Below, piece by piece: positions 37,618 to 46,459 of a DNA stretch of 64,000 nt (position 1 is the stretch's first letter; every line of letters begins with the position of its first letter). The stretch spans positions 680,001 through 744,000 of the forward strand of contig NZ_CP130558.2 in the NCBI RefSeq assembly GCF_030534315.2. The letters are read 5' to 3'. The notes beneath the pieces were generated by a model. It was not told where the DNA came from. It saw only the letters and a program-made list of their open reading frames with translations, and searched no databases. The stretch is from Thermoanaerobacterium sp. CMT5567-10. Its GTDB lineage: Bacteria > Bacillota > Thermoanaerobacteria > Thermoanaerobacterales > Thermoanaerobacteraceae. The position numbers and the translations under genes are program-made.

Positions 37618-37800
37618 TTATTTTAACCCTGCTTGCTTTAGGATTGAATTCAATGTTTTAGGCTTTAAGTCTTTGTTGTGATATGGAATTTGAATTTTGC
37701 CTGGCTTTGAAGGATGTATCATATGTACATGAGAACCTCTCTGATTTTTTACTATCCATCCTTCCTTCTGAAGCATTTTTATTAATTCCTTGGGTTTCAT
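37618..37800 (-). CDS. hicA: HicA-family toxin (module 2)
   Basis: 60 aa mRNA interferase: KELIKMLQKEGWIVKNQRGS followed by HVHMIHPSKPG with the catalytic histidine; ends TLNSILKQAGLK. GGAGG SD. First gene of its operon, next to its own promoter/operator. Confidence 0.92.
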   Translation of the reverse strand: MKPKELIKMLQKEGWIVKNQRGSHVHMIHPSKPGKIQIPYHNKDLKPKTLNSILKQAGLK

Positions 37801-37822
37801 TTCCCTTCCTCCTGATAATTAT

Positions 37823-37852
37823 ATCATAACACGTGTATATTACACGTGTCAA
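37823..37852 (-). promoter_or_regulatory. hicA2 promoter with a different operator palindrome
   Basis: Minus strand TTGACA, 18-bp spacer, TATGAT. The spacer is the perfect palindrome ACACGTGTA-ATA-TACACGTGT. It differs from the hicA1 operator although the -35 box and everything beyond it are shared. Confidence 0.75.
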
Positions 37853-37861
37853 TAGATAAAA

Positions 37862-38054
37862 ATCATTCGAATAGGAGCTGAATAATTATTTTATTTAACG
37901 TCCTCTCACACCACCGTACGTACCGTTCGGTATACAGCGGTTCAATAGGTATTAGTACTAATGAATATCTTTCCTTAGTTTCTTTAAGTACCATTGGTAA
38001 GTATCTTTGCAAGGATTGTGCTATTACATAGAAAAGTCAAAACAATCTACATAC
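37862..38054 (-). repeat. Group II intron 3' end (domains V-VI), copy 2
   Basis: Same block as copy 1. Domain V-like arms CCGCTGTA and TACGGTGG pair fully here (with G-U pairs), so this copy retains a plausible fold. It lies directly between hicA2 and the cotJ promoter region. Confidence 0.65.
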
Positions 38055-38112
38055 GCATGTTATCACACAAATATATATTTATGAATATTATATATTGAAA
38101 ACTTTAAATGGG
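38055..38112 (+). promoter_or_regulatory. cotJ upstream region
   Basis: This is the intact version of the sequence that starts both cotJ remnants (gcatgttatcacacaaatat...). As the leader of a mother-cell spore-coat operon it should hold a sigma-E promoter; exact boxes were not assigned. Confidence 0.45.
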
Positions 38113-38122
38113 GGTCATAGAT

Positions 38123-38305
38123 ATGTATGAGTATAACGGATTTTATATACAAAACTTTGACGCAGGACAAAAAAGCTTAGCCGAAGCATATATACCAATG
38201 CAGAAATATATATCAGCATATCCGCCTGAACAAGGCCTTATGAGGGGTACAATATTTCCAGAGTTGGATAAACCGTATATCGAAGAGAGGATGAGGGGGT
38301 ATTAA
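38123..38305 (+). CDS. cotJA: Spore coat-associated protein CotJA
   Basis: 60 aa from the ATG at 38123 with GGGGGT 7 nt upstream. The CotJA pattern is visible: LAEAYIPMQKYISAYPPEQG, then LMRGTIFPELDKPY. First gene of cotJABC, expressed in the mother cell in Bacillus. Confidence 0.9.
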   Translation: MYEYNGFYIQNFDAGQKSLAEAYIPMQKYISAYPPEQGLMRGTIFPELDKPYIEERMRGY

Positions 38306-38307
38306 TA

Positions 38308-38568
38308 ATGGATGCAAATCAAGTGGCATTGATTAAAAAAATAATGGAAATAGACTTTGCGTGTATAGACTTAAATCTTTACCTTGACACACATCCTGAA
38401 GATCAAAAAGCATTAAAAGATTACAACTATTATAGCCAACAGTCAAAATCATTAAAAGCACAATATGAGCAGCTTTACGGTCCACTGATGTCTTTCGGCG
38501 AAACACCTGTACAGTGCAATAGATTTAGATGGGTAGACGACCCATGGCCTTGGGAAATCCAGTATTAA
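38308..38568 (+). CDS. cotJB: Spore coat protein CotJB
   Basis: 86 aa: IMEIDFACIDLNLYLDTHPE, then the C-terminal WVDDPWPWEIQY typical of CotJB. GGGGGT SD; 2 bp after cotJA. Confidence 0.93.
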   Translation: MDANQVALIKKIMEIDFACIDLNLYLDTHPEDQKALKDYNYYSQQSKSLKAQYEQLYGPLMSFGETPVQCNRFRWVDDPWPWEIQY

Positions 38569-38579
38569 GGAGTGATACT

Positions 38580-39152
38580 ATGTGGGTGTATGAAAAAAAA
38601 TTAGAATATCCTGCAAATGTATGTAAGCCAGATATCAAAATGGCTAAATTTTTAATAGCACAGTATGGAGGACCTGATGGCGAATTAGCTGCAGCACTTA
38701 GGTATCAAACGCAAAGATATACAATGCCGACTGGTCAAGCAAAGGGAACATTGACAGACATATCTACCGAAGAATTTGCACATCTGGAAATAATTGCTAC
38801 AATGGTGTTCAAACTTTTAAAAGGCGTCCCGGTTGAAGAGCTTAAAAGAGAAGGTCTTGGAGAACAGTACACAGAGCACGACAGGGCACTTTTCTACAGC
38901 GATACAACAGGTATGCTTTGGACTGCGGCATACATTCAAGCAAAAGGTGATGTAATCGCAGATCTACATGAAGACATGGCAGCCGAGGAAAAAGCAAGAG
39001 CAACGTATGAGCACCTTATAAATCTTACAGATGACCCTTGTGTAAAAGATACGTTGAGATTTTTAAGAGAAAGGGAAATTGTGCACTTCCAAAGATTTGG
39101 TGAAACTTTAGATAAGGTAAGAGAACATCTAAATTGCAAAAAAATATTTTAA
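38580..39152 (+). CDS. cotJC: Spore coat protein CotJC, manganese catalase family
   Basis: 190 aa from the ATG at 38580 with AAGGAG 7 nt upstream. Four-helix ferritin-like fold of Mn-catalases: LAAALRYQTQRY, TEEFAHLEIIATMV, DMAAEEKARATYEHLI and REREIVHFQRFGE provide Glu and His ligands for a dinuclear metal site. Likely detoxifies peroxide in the coat. Confidence 0.94.
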   Translation: MWVYEKKLEYPANVCKPDIKMAKFLIAQYGGPDGELAAALRYQTQRYTMPTGQAKGTLTDISTEEFAHLEIIATMVFKLLKGVPVEELKREGLGEQYTEHDRALFYSDTTGMLWTAAYIQAKGDVIADLHEDMAAEEKARATYEHLINLTDDPCVKDTLRFLREREIVHFQRFGETLDKVREHLNCKKIF

Positions 39153-39176
39153 AAAAGCCGGAACCACCGGCTTTTA
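39153..39176. terminator. Bidirectional terminator between cotJC and metH
   Basis: AAAGCCGG and CCGGCTTTT with a 5-nt loop; T runs lie on both sides for the converging genes. Confidence 0.85.
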
Positions 39177-41579
39177 CTCTTTGTTTAATTCATTAAACAC
39201 TTTATCAGCTATCCTTACAGCTTCTTGCGCATTTGCACCATAGTAGTCTGCGCCGATTTTCATCGCATAGTCTTCAGTAAGCACAGCACCACCAACCATG
39301 ATTTTTACATCATGTTCCTTCCTTAATATTTTAATCGTCTTTTCCATGTTATTAAGGGTAGTTGTCATTAAGGCACTAAGCCCTACAAGCGGTGCTTTTG
39401 TCCGCTTCAGCTCGTCAACTATAGTAGATGGTTTCACGTCTTTCCCAAGATCTATTACCTCGTACCCATAATTTTCGAGAAGAACTTTGACTATATTTTT
39501 TCCTATGTCGTGTATGTCGCCTTCTACTGTTGCAAGTATTATTTTCCCTTTTGAACCCATGCCTTTAGGCATCTTTTCTTTTAATACTTTAAAAGCGCTT
39601 TCAACAACTTCAGCAGAATTTAAAAGCTGTGGCAAAAAATATATTCCTTTGTCATACCTATCCCCTACATCATTCAATGCAGGTATTATCGTATTATCTA
39701 CTATGCTTAATGGCTCTACTCCTTCACTAAGTATCTCCAGCACTAATCTATCTATGTCTGCTTTTTTGCCTTCCAGTATGTTTTTATAAAGAATTTGGCT
39801 TGCATCTTTTTTTAATTTATCTTCAATTGTTACATTTGGTATATTGCCGATTTTGTCATCTTTTTTATATGTTTGTATATATCTTTCACATCTTAAATCT
39901 CTAGATGTCAAAACCATTGATGCATTTAATATATCCATCGTAATTTTATCGTTTGGATTTACTATTACTGCATCAAGGCCGTATGATGCTGCCATAGCAA
40001 GAAATGCAGTATTTATAAGATAACGTTCAGGTAAACCATAGGATATGTTGCTAAGTCCTATAATCGTGCTTACACCAAGCTCACTTTTTACAAGTTTAAT
40101 TGCCTTTAAAGTTTCAATCGCCGCCGTCTGTTCAGACGACACAGTAAGAGCTATACAATCAATTATGATATCTTCTTTTGGTATTCCATAATCTAATGCA
40201 GTTTTTACAATCTTTTCAGCATTTTTAAGCCTTTCCTCCGCATTTCTAGGAAGCCCTTCGTCGCTTATTGTAAGTCCTATAACGCTAGTACCATACTTTT
40301 TAACGATTGGCAATACTTCTTTTAAGCTTTTTTCTTTTGCGCTTACAGAATTTATAATTGGTTTTCCTCTTACTATCCTTACTGCTTTTTCTATTGCTTT
40401 GACATTGCTACTGTCTATCTGCAGTGGCAGATTGACAATATTTTGAATCTGTGAGACCACATAAGGCATCAGCTTCTCTTCATCTATCCCTGGTACACCA
40501 ATATTTATATCAAGTACATTGGCGCCTAAATTTTCCTGTGAGCTTGCTTCATCAAAAAGAATGTTTAAATTCCCATCTTTAATAGCAGCGCTTAATTTCT
40601 TTTTACCTGTTGGATTTATCCTTTCTCCAATTACACATATTGGATTATTACCACCTATAAAAACAGTTTTTGTATTTGATGAAACTGCAGTGTATTCTTT
40701 CATTGCAGACTTTTTCTCTGCACCATGTACTTCAGCTTTCAAAAGCTTAATAAATTCCGGAGTGGTCCCGCAGCAGCCACCTACAATAGATGCACCACAC
40801 TCTAAAAGTTTTTTTGACTGATGTGCAAACTGCTCCGGCGATACATTGTAGAACGTCTTACCATCCTTTAAATGCGGCATACCGGCATTGGGCTGCGCCA
40901 AAATAGGTATTCGCGCAACTTCCGACATCTTCTTCACTATATCAGCCATCATATCAGGCCCTGTAGAACAATTGACACCAATAGCGTCAAGTCCCAATCC
41001 TTGAAGACTCACAACGGTTGTAACAGGATCTGTACCCATCAGTGTCCTACCATCTTCTTGAAACGTCATAGTGCATATTACTTTTAAATTTGTATTCTCT
41101 TTAACTGCGAGAATAGCTGCCTTTGCTTCTAAAATGTCTGACATTGTCTCTATTAGCGCCACATCTGCCCCTGCCTTTTCCCCTTCTACAGCCACTTCAG
41201 AAAAGGCATTATACGCTTCATCAAATGTAAGCTTGCCAAAAGGCTCCATCAGTTCCCCTATAGGTCCCATCGAAAGGGCAACCGTTTTATTGCCAGCTGC
41301 TTTTCTTGCTATATGTACCGCACTTTTGACTATTTCAAGTAATTTATCTGATAGATTGTATGATTTTAATTTTATTCTATTGGCGCCAAATGTATTTGTT
41401 TCGATGACATCAGCACCGGCATCAATGTACGATTTATGAATTTCATATACGATATCTGGGTGTGTAATGTTATAGTACTCTGGACACTCTCCTGTTTTAA
41501 GCCCTTTCATTTGAAGCATAGTGCCCATTGCTCCATCAAACACAATCACACCATTCTTTAAATTCTTAAAAATATCCAA
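39174..41579 (-). CDS. metH: Cobalamin-dependent methionine synthase without activation domain
   Basis: 801 aa from a TTG at 41579, which has AAGGAG 9 nt upstream; an ATG three codons earlier touches the SD. Domain order: homocysteine-binding (1-290, Zn ligands in GVNCS and GGCCGTTP), pterin/methyl-THF-binding (about 310-570, ERINPTGKK, DINIGVPG), B12 cap and B12-binding (about 600-801, EGDIHDIGKNIV with the cobalt-ligating His). The C-terminal SAM-dependent reactivation domain of E. coli MetH is absent, so reactivation needs a separate protein not seen here. Confidence 0.94.
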   Translation of the reverse strand: MDIFKNLKNGVIVFDGAMGTMLQMKGLKTGECPEYYNITHPDIVYEIHKSYIDAGADVIETNTFGANRIKLKSYNLSDKLLEIVKSAVHIARKAAGNKTVALSMGPIGELMEPFGKLTFDEAYNAFSEVAVEGEKAGADVALIETMSDILEAKAAILAVKENTNLKVICTMTFQEDGRTLMGTDPVTTVVSLQGLGLDAIGVNCSTGPDMMADIVKKMSEVARIPILAQPNAGMPHLKDGKTFYNVSPEQFAHQSKKLLECGASIVGGCCGTTPEFIKLLKAEVHGAEKKSAMKEYTAVSSNTKTVFIGGNNPICVIGERINPTGKKKLSAAIKDGNLNILFDEASSQENLGANVLDINIGVPGIDEEKLMPYVVSQIQNIVNLPLQIDSSNVKAIEKAVRIVRGKPIINSVSAKEKSLKEVLPIVKKYGTSVIGLTISDEGLPRNAEERLKNAEKIVKTALDYGIPKEDIIIDCIALTVSSEQTAAIETLKAIKLVKSELGVSTIIGLSNISYGLPERYLINTAFLAMAASYGLDAVIVNPNDKITMDILNASMVLTSRDLRCERYIQTYKKDDKIGNIPNVTIEDKLKKDASQILYKNILEGKKADIDRLVLEILSEGVEPLSIVDNTIIPALNDVGDRYDKGIYFLPQLLNSAEVVESAFKVLKEKMPKGMGSKGKIILATVEGDIHDIGKNIVKVLLENYGYEVIDLGKDVKPSTIVDELKRTKAPLVGLSALMTTTLNNMEKTIKILRKEHDVKIMVGGAVLTEDYAMKIGADYYGANAQEAVRIADKVFNELNKE

Positions 41580-41601
41580 TTGATACATCTCCTTACAGTG
41601 A

Positions 41602-42501
41602 TTACAAAACTTCTTTAATATCTGTCTTAATATTTTTTACACTGTTGACAATATCGACGACCATGTCAGTCCGCCCAAGTGGCATAATATGAACACCATT
41701 TACCAGATTTTTTATCTTATTTATAAGCTCTACTGTAATTTTAAGTCCTTCGCCTTTTCCGTTGTTTTTTAATCTTTCGAGGATGTAGTCAGGTATTTCA
41801 ATGCCTGGTACCTTTGCATTTAAATTGACAGCCATTTTATAACTTTTAAGCGGTAAAACACCTACTAAAACAGGTATGCCAAACTTGCTTATTGCATCAA
41901 GGAATCTATATAAAATTTTTTCATCATAAACAGGTTGCGTCTGTATAAACGATGCCCCATTTTCTATTTTTATCTTTAATTTTTCTATTGATTCTTTGCT
42001 TAAATCATTTGGATTTGCTGTAGTACCTATACAAAAGCTTGTGGATGACTCCAGTTTGTTTCCACTGTAGTCAAAACCGTTGTTTAGCGACTTTGCAATC
42101 TTAATTAACCCTATAGAATCCACATCGTATACACCAGTTGCTTCAGGTACGTCTCCACGTTTAGGGTCATCTCCTGTCAATGCAAGAATATTTCTTACTC
42201 CAAGAGCATATGCCCCTAAAAGTTCTGCTTGAAGACCTATAAGATTCCTATCCCTACAAGTAAGATGGAATATAGTTTCTATATTTAGATGATTTTGTAG
42301 AAGATGTGCAAGCGCAATCGGACTCATCCTCATGTTTGCCATAGGACAGTCTGTTATATTTAAAGCATCCACTATCCCATATAATTTTCTTGCTTCTTCA
42401 ATAGAATTTGAAATATCAGCTCCTTTTGGCGTTGACATCTCAACAGTAACAACAAATTCACGGTTATTGAGCTTTTGACATAAATTTTTTGAATTTAACA
42501 A
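41602..42501 (-). CDS. metF: Methylenetetrahydrofolate reductase
   Basis: 299 aa with a TTG start at 42501 (GGAGGGG upstream). Makes 5-methyl-THF for MetH. TIM-barrel motifs: VVTVEMSTPKG, HLTCRDRN, NILALTGDDPKRGD, FIQTQPVYD, GVLPLKS. Cotranscribed with metH (22-bp gap) behind a SAM-I riboswitch. Size fits the short bacterial form. Confidence 0.93.
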   Translation of the reverse strand: MLNSKNLCQKLNNREFVVTVEMSTPKGADISNSIEEARKLYGIVDALNITDCPMANMRMSPIALAHLLQNHLNIETIFHLTCRDRNLIGLQAELLGAYALGVRNILALTGDDPKRGDVPEATGVYDVDSIGLIKIAKSLNNGFDYSGNKLESSTSFCIGTTANPNDLSKESIEKLKIKIENGASFIQTQPVYDEKILYRFLDAISKFGIPVLVGVLPLKSYKMAVNLNAKVPGIEIPDYILERLKNNGKGEGLKITVELINKIKNLVNGVHIMPLGRTDMVVDIVNSVKNIKTDIKEVL

Positions 42502-42521
42502 TATAACCCCTCCTGATAAAA

Positions 42522-42552
42522 ATAAAAAAATCTCTTCGCCAAAAGAAGAGAT
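42522..42552 (-). terminator. Terminator of the SAM riboswitch
   Basis: Minus strand ATCTCTTC and GAAGAGAT pair around a 7-nt loop, followed by seven T. Expression platform of the aptamer just upstream. Confidence 0.85.
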
Positions 42553-42554
42553 AA

Positions 42555-42654
42555 ATGTGCTCCCATCTTTCAGCGATATGCTGCTGGAATTGGCACCGTG
42601 ATATCCGGTTGCCGAGCTTCATAGGGCCAGTCCCTCCGCTACTCTTGATAAGAG
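42555..42654 (-). promoter_or_regulatory. SAM-I (S-box) riboswitch for metF-metH
   Basis: Minus strand shows the S-box core in order: CTCTTATCAAGAG, GCGGAGGGACTGGCCC, TATGAAGCTCGGCAACC, GGTGCCAATTCCAGCAG and GAAAGATGGGAG. High S-adenosylmethionine should stop transcription at the terminator below. Confidence 0.95.
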
Positions 42655-42680
42655 TTTATTATATTAATTTGTTAAATTAT

Positions 42681-42709
42681 ATAATACAATCCAGATGGTT
42701 AAATGTCAA
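42681..42709 (-). promoter_or_regulatory. Promoter of metF-metH
   Basis: Minus strand TTGACA and TATTAT with a 17-bp spacer, ending 26 bp before the S-box. Confidence 0.65.
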
Positions 42710-42809
42710 TGAAATATTTGTTGAATCATTAAAATTCCTTAGAACCGTTTATGTAATAATTAGCTTTTATTTTTTTTTAAATGTGAAAAGATATATATGA
42801 GGTGATTTT

Positions 42810-43739
42810 ATGAGATACAGAAAAATAGTCGAACCTGTAGTTTCCATCACATCAGGACCTGATGAAATAGAAAACCTAAACAACGCATTAAATTTACTTC
42901 CACTTCAAAATTTAATAGATGCAGGCAATACAGTTGTGATTACACCTAATTTTGTCAAAAGCAAACCGCCACAAAGCGGTACAATAGTCGGTCCAAATAC
43001 ATTAAGGGCATTAATCAGGTATATAAAATCAAAAAATCCCGGAAGAATAGTAATCGCTGCCGGTTCTGGCGGTGATCCTACGCCAAAAGTCATGTCAGAT
43101 AATGGCATTGATAAAGTCATATCAGAAGAAGGCGTAGAGTTCGTGGATTTAAATTATGGACCTTATGTAGAGCTTTTGCTGGACGATTGCCTTGTTAAAT
43201 CTACAAAAGTAAATGAGCTTTATGAAAAGATGGATGTTTTGATTTCATTCACTCAAATGAAAATACACGAGGAAGCGACTGTATCCCTTGGAATAAAAAA
43301 CATAGCCTTAAGCTGGCCTCCTGCAGAAATACACGGATTTCCCAAAAAAAACCTAGGGATACATGATGATCTACACAACTTCATAAGAGCAATGGCAGAA
43401 AAAATCTCTATAGATCTTACGATTTTAAGTGGACAAGAAGCGATGATAGGCACAGGCCCATCTGAAGGAAAGCCTATCAATGCAAACATGATAATAGCAG
43501 GAACTGATCCTGTAGCAACTGATACGGTAGGTGCCAGAATGTTTGGATTCATGCCTCAAGGGGTAAATTATCTATTTCAATGTGCCAAAAGAGGTGTAGG
43601 AACAGGCGAATTAAAAAATGTCACAATTAAAGGAATACCATTGCAACAGGCTGAATTAAATTTTTCAACTTTAGCATACGGTTACGGCATTGCACTGGAT
43701 TCTAACGGAATCAAACAAATGGTGCCTGGCAAATCATAA
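42810..43739 (+). CDS. DUF362 domain protein
   Basis: 309 aa. The DUF362 pattern is visible: NTVVITPNFVKSKPPQSGTI near the N-terminus, RIVIAAGSGGD, then a C-terminal IAGTDPVATDTVGARMFG. No ferredoxin cysteines are present, unlike many family members. Biochemical role unknown. GAGGTG SD. Stands alone, divergent from the metF operon. Confidence 0.85.
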   Translation: MRYRKIVEPVVSITSGPDEIENLNNALNLLPLQNLIDAGNTVVITPNFVKSKPPQSGTIVGPNTLRALIRYIKSKNPGRIVIAAGSGGDPTPKVMSDNGIDKVISEEGVEFVDLNYGPYVELLLDDCLVKSTKVNELYEKMDVLISFTQMKIHEEATVSLGIKNIALSWPPAEIHGFPKKNLGIHDDLHNFIRAMAEKISIDLTILSGQEAMIGTGPSEGKPINANMIIAGTDPVATDTVGARMFGFMPQGVNYLFQCAKRGVGTGELKNVTIKGIPLQQAELNFSTLAYGYGIALDSNGIKQMVPGKS

Positions 43740-43789
43740 AAATGTTAAGTTGCACAAATAAAAGGTTTTAATTATTAAATATATTATGA

Positions 43790-43916
43790 GATTCCACTGC
43801 AAAAGTCTTCTTTATCTATTATTAGATAAAACATTTTTAATATTTCATAATATAATAATTTAGGCAAATTTTGGAATTGCATAAAACTAGATAATAATTA
43901 GTTTTGCAGTGGAATC
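43790..43916. repeat. 127-bp MITE-like element
   Basis: Perfect 15-bp terminal inverted repeats GATTCCACTGCAAAA/TTTTGCAGTGGAATC enclose 97 bp of AT-rich, non-coding DNA. The size, perfect ends and lack of a gene fit a miniature transposable element. No clear target duplication is seen. It could also act as a long terminator between converging genes. Confidence 0.6.
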
Positions 43917-43925
43917 ATACGCATT

Positions 43926-44339
43926 TTATATTTTTTTAATGACAGGTTTGTATTCTTTATTTATTACCTTTTTACTATAGTATTTAATGCCTATAAATGA
44001 TATAGCCGTAAATAATAGTCCCGATATAGCTTCTATCATTTGGGAAAATTTATCTATTCCAAATATATTTGCTATGGCATAACCAACAAACACACCTACA
44101 AAGAAAAATAAAAGCGGTATGCCATACATTATCATAGTAGCCTTTAACATTGAAGTTTCTTTAATTTCTAATAAAACATTATCACCAACTTTTAATTCAT
44201 CAATTGCATCAACTTCAACCATCATTCTGTTATTGCTTCCCATATCACATGCATGGCATTTCCCGCACATATCATTTCTTAATAGCTCAACTTTTGCTTT
44301 TCCATCTTTTATATTGGCAACGCATCCTTTTTCAACCAT
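43926..44339 (-). CDS. SoxR-reducing system protein RseC-like
   Basis: 137 aa. N-terminal cytoplasmic part with the cysteine motif CGKCHACDMG and a C-terminal pair of membrane helices (MIMYGIPLLFFFVGVFVGYA, LLFTAISFIGIKYY). RseC/RnfB-associated proteins accompany Rnf complexes. Start at the second ATG (44339), 5 nt from GAGGTG. Last gene behind rnfB (33-bp gap). Confidence 0.87.
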   Translation of the reverse strand: MVEKGCVANIKDGKAKVELLRNDMCGKCHACDMGSNNRMMVEVDAIDELKVGDNVLLEIKETSMLKATMIMYGIPLLFFFVGVFVGYAIANIFGIDKFSQMIEAISGLLFTAISFIGIKYYSKKVINKEYKPVIKKI

Positions 44340-44374
44340 CATAACACCTCATTTAAAGAAATTCTTATTCAATA

Positions 44375-45214
44375 TTATACATTTGTCTTATTTGCAATTA
44401 AACTAGACTTAAATGGATATATAGAGTCGGTAGGACATTTTTCAACACAAGCCATGCATGATGTACATTTTTCATAATCTATTTTCGCCAGATCGTTTAT
44501 AACATGTATAGCATCATAATTACATGCTCTTTCGCACGCTTTGCATCCTATACATCCAACTGTACACACTGGCCTTACATCTTTACCTTTATAAGTATTA
44601 GAACATATGACTCTAGTCTTACTTTCCGCATCAACTAGCTCTATTATATTTTTTGGACATGCATCTACGCAAATTCCGCAGCCAGTGCATTTATCCTCAT
44701 CAACAACAGCAATTCCATCACCGTTTACATGTATAGCGTCAAATGGACATAATTTTTCACAAGTTCCAAGGCCAAGACATCCAAAACGGCAATCTTTTGA
44801 TCCCTCTTGGTACTGCACTGCTGACCTACAATCATCTATGCCAAAATATTTATATTTTTCTGATGCATTTTTCCTTGTACCATTGCATTTAACAAATGCT
44901 ACCATCCTTTTATTACTAACATCTGTTTTGACGCCAAGAATAGCCCCAACTTTTTGAGCAACAGATGTTCCTCCCACTTTACATCCGTCTATTGGTACAT
45001 TACCTGTTGATACTGCATGTGCGAATCCGTCACAACCTGGATATCCACATGCACCACAATTGGCTCCCGGAAGAGCATTTCTAACTTCGACTTCTTTTTG
45101 ATCAACCTCGACTTCAAATTTTTTAGATGCATATGCTAAAACTATACCAAATACTAGGCCCATTCCTCCAAGACTTGCTAATGGCAATATCAAATATGGC
45201 AATATTTCACTCAT
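44375..45214 (-). CDS. rnfB: Rnf complex subunit B (ferredoxin-like)
   Basis: 279 aa. N-terminal membrane anchor, then the [4Fe-4S] motif GANCGACGYPGCDGFA and additional ferredoxin repeats (CEKLCPFDA, CTGCGICVDACPKN, CIGCKACERAC, CTSCMACVEKCPTDS). Takes electrons from reduced ferredoxin in the ferredoxin:NAD+ oxidoreductase, which pumps Na+ or H+. Confidence 0.95.
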   Translation of the reverse strand: MSEILPYLILPLASLGGMGLVFGIVLAYASKKFEVEVDQKEVEVRNALPGANCGACGYPGCDGFAHAVSTGNVPIDGCKVGGTSVAQKVGAILGVKTDVSNKRMVAFVKCNGTRKNASEKYKYFGIDDCRSAVQYQEGSKDCRFGCLGLGTCEKLCPFDAIHVNGDGIAVVDEDKCTGCGICVDACPKNIIELVDAESKTRVICSNTYKGKDVRPVCTVGCIGCKACERACNYDAIHVINDLAKIDYEKCTSCMACVEKCPTDSIYPFKSSLIANKTNV

Positions 45215-45227
45215 TCAAAGCACTCCT

Positions 45228-45806
45228 TTATATTAAACCTTGAAAACCGAGAAAAGCTATTGACATTAAGCCGGCACCAATAAGCGCTATCGGAAATCCT
45301 TCCAGCACTTTTGAAATTGGTGCAAGTTCTAGCCTTTCCCTTATCCCAGCATATAAAACAATCGCAAGCGTAAATCCTACAGCAGAACCAAATCCGTTCA
45401 CAACTGCCTCAATGAAGTTATAACTTTCTTGAACATTTAAAAGTGCAACACCTAAAACTGCACAGTTTGTCGTTATAAGCGGTAAATATATGCCTAACGC
45501 TTGATGCAAAGCTGGACTTGATTTTTTTATTACCATTTCTACAAATTGTACCAGTGAAGCTATTACAAGTATAAATGCTATTGTCTCAAGGTAAGATAAG
45601 CCTAATGGCACAAGTATCATATTATATACTATATATGCAAAGGCAGATGCTATTGTCATGACAAATGTAACAGCTATACCCATCCCAAGTGCTGTCTCAA
45701 CATTTTTTGAAACACCGAGAAAAGGACATTCACCTAAAAATCTTACTAATACGAAGTTATTTACAAGTATAGAACTAATCAGTATAAGTATAAGCTCTGT
45801 CAGCAT
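45228..45806 (-). CDS. rnfA: Rnf complex subunit A
   Basis: 192 aa integral membrane protein with six helices. [17 protein letters not shown] and [17 protein letters not shown] carry the cysteines that hold the intramembrane Fe-S cluster shared with RnfE. Start ATG at 45806 follows GGAGGT; a GTG 3 codons earlier lies in the SD. Overlaps rnfE by 32 bp. Confidence 0.95.
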   Translation of the reverse strand: MLTELILILISSILVNNFVLVRFLGECPFLGVSKNVETALGMGIAVTFVMTIASAFAYIVYNMILVPLGLSYLETIAFILVIASLVQFVEMVIKKSSPALHQALGIYLPLITTNCAVLGVALLNVQESYNFIEAVVNGFGSAVGFTLAIVLYAGIRERLELAPISKVLEGFPIALIGAGLMSIAFLGFQGLI

Positions 45807-46449
45807 GTGATGCACCTCCCAACAATGCCTTCTTTTTTATTGCCTTCTCTCTTCTCTTTTTTTGAACGCCTTCCATTAATCTAAAGAATCCAAGAAGAAG
45901 ACCTAATGTTATAAATGCTCCTGGAGGCATGATGAATATCAAAGCAGGTTGATAATTTGGTCCAAACAGTGATATTCCAAGTATCGAACCATTCCCTATT
46001 ATCTCTCTTATGGACCCCAATATAAACAGTGCTAATGTAAATCCCAAACCCATACCAAGTCCATCTGCAGCAGACTGCAAAACAGTATTCTTATATGCAA
46101 ATGCTTCAGCTCTTGCCATTATCATGCAGTTTACAACGATAAGGGGTATATATATTCCAAGGGCTTTGTCAAGATCAGGAGAAAATGCTTTAATAAGCAT
46201 TCCTATTATAGTTGTAAAAGTAGCTATCACTACGATAAAAATCGGGATCCTAATCTTATCTGGTGTAACTTTTCTCAATGAAGATATTAATATATTTGAA
46301 AAGAAAAGGACAAATGTAGCTGCTATTCCCATGGCTATGCCATTTACGGCTGCAGTTGTCACTGCAAGCGTAGGACACATGCCAATAACCTGGATAAATA
46401 TAGGATTTTCTTTCCATATGCCATTTTTAAATGTGTTAAATATACTCAT
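45775..46449 (-). CDS. rnfE: Rnf complex subunit E
   Basis: 224 aa from the ATG at 46449 (GAGGTG 6 nt upstream). Six-helix membrane partner of Rnf[21 protein letters not shown] and [17 protein letters not shown] give the paired cysteines. A positively charged C-terminus ([11 protein letters not shown]) follows the last helix. Confidence 0.95.
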   Translation of the reverse strand: MSIFNTFKNGIWKENPIFIQVIGMCPTLAVTTAAVNGIAMGIAATFVLFFSNILISSLRKVTPDKIRIPIFIVVIATFTTIIGMLIKAFSPDLDKALGIYIPLIVVNCMIMARAEAFAYKNTVLQSAADGLGMGLGFTLALFILGSIREIIGNGSILGISLFGPNYQPALIFIMPPGAFITLGLLLGFFRLMEGVQKKRREKAIKKKALLGGASHADRAYTYTD

Positions 46450-46459
46450 AGAAAACACC

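Noticed and set aside
34020..38112. CRISPR array suggested by the repeated blocks
   Set aside because: Only two to three copies of 140-190 bp separated by genes; no short regular repeat-spacer pattern and no cas genes.
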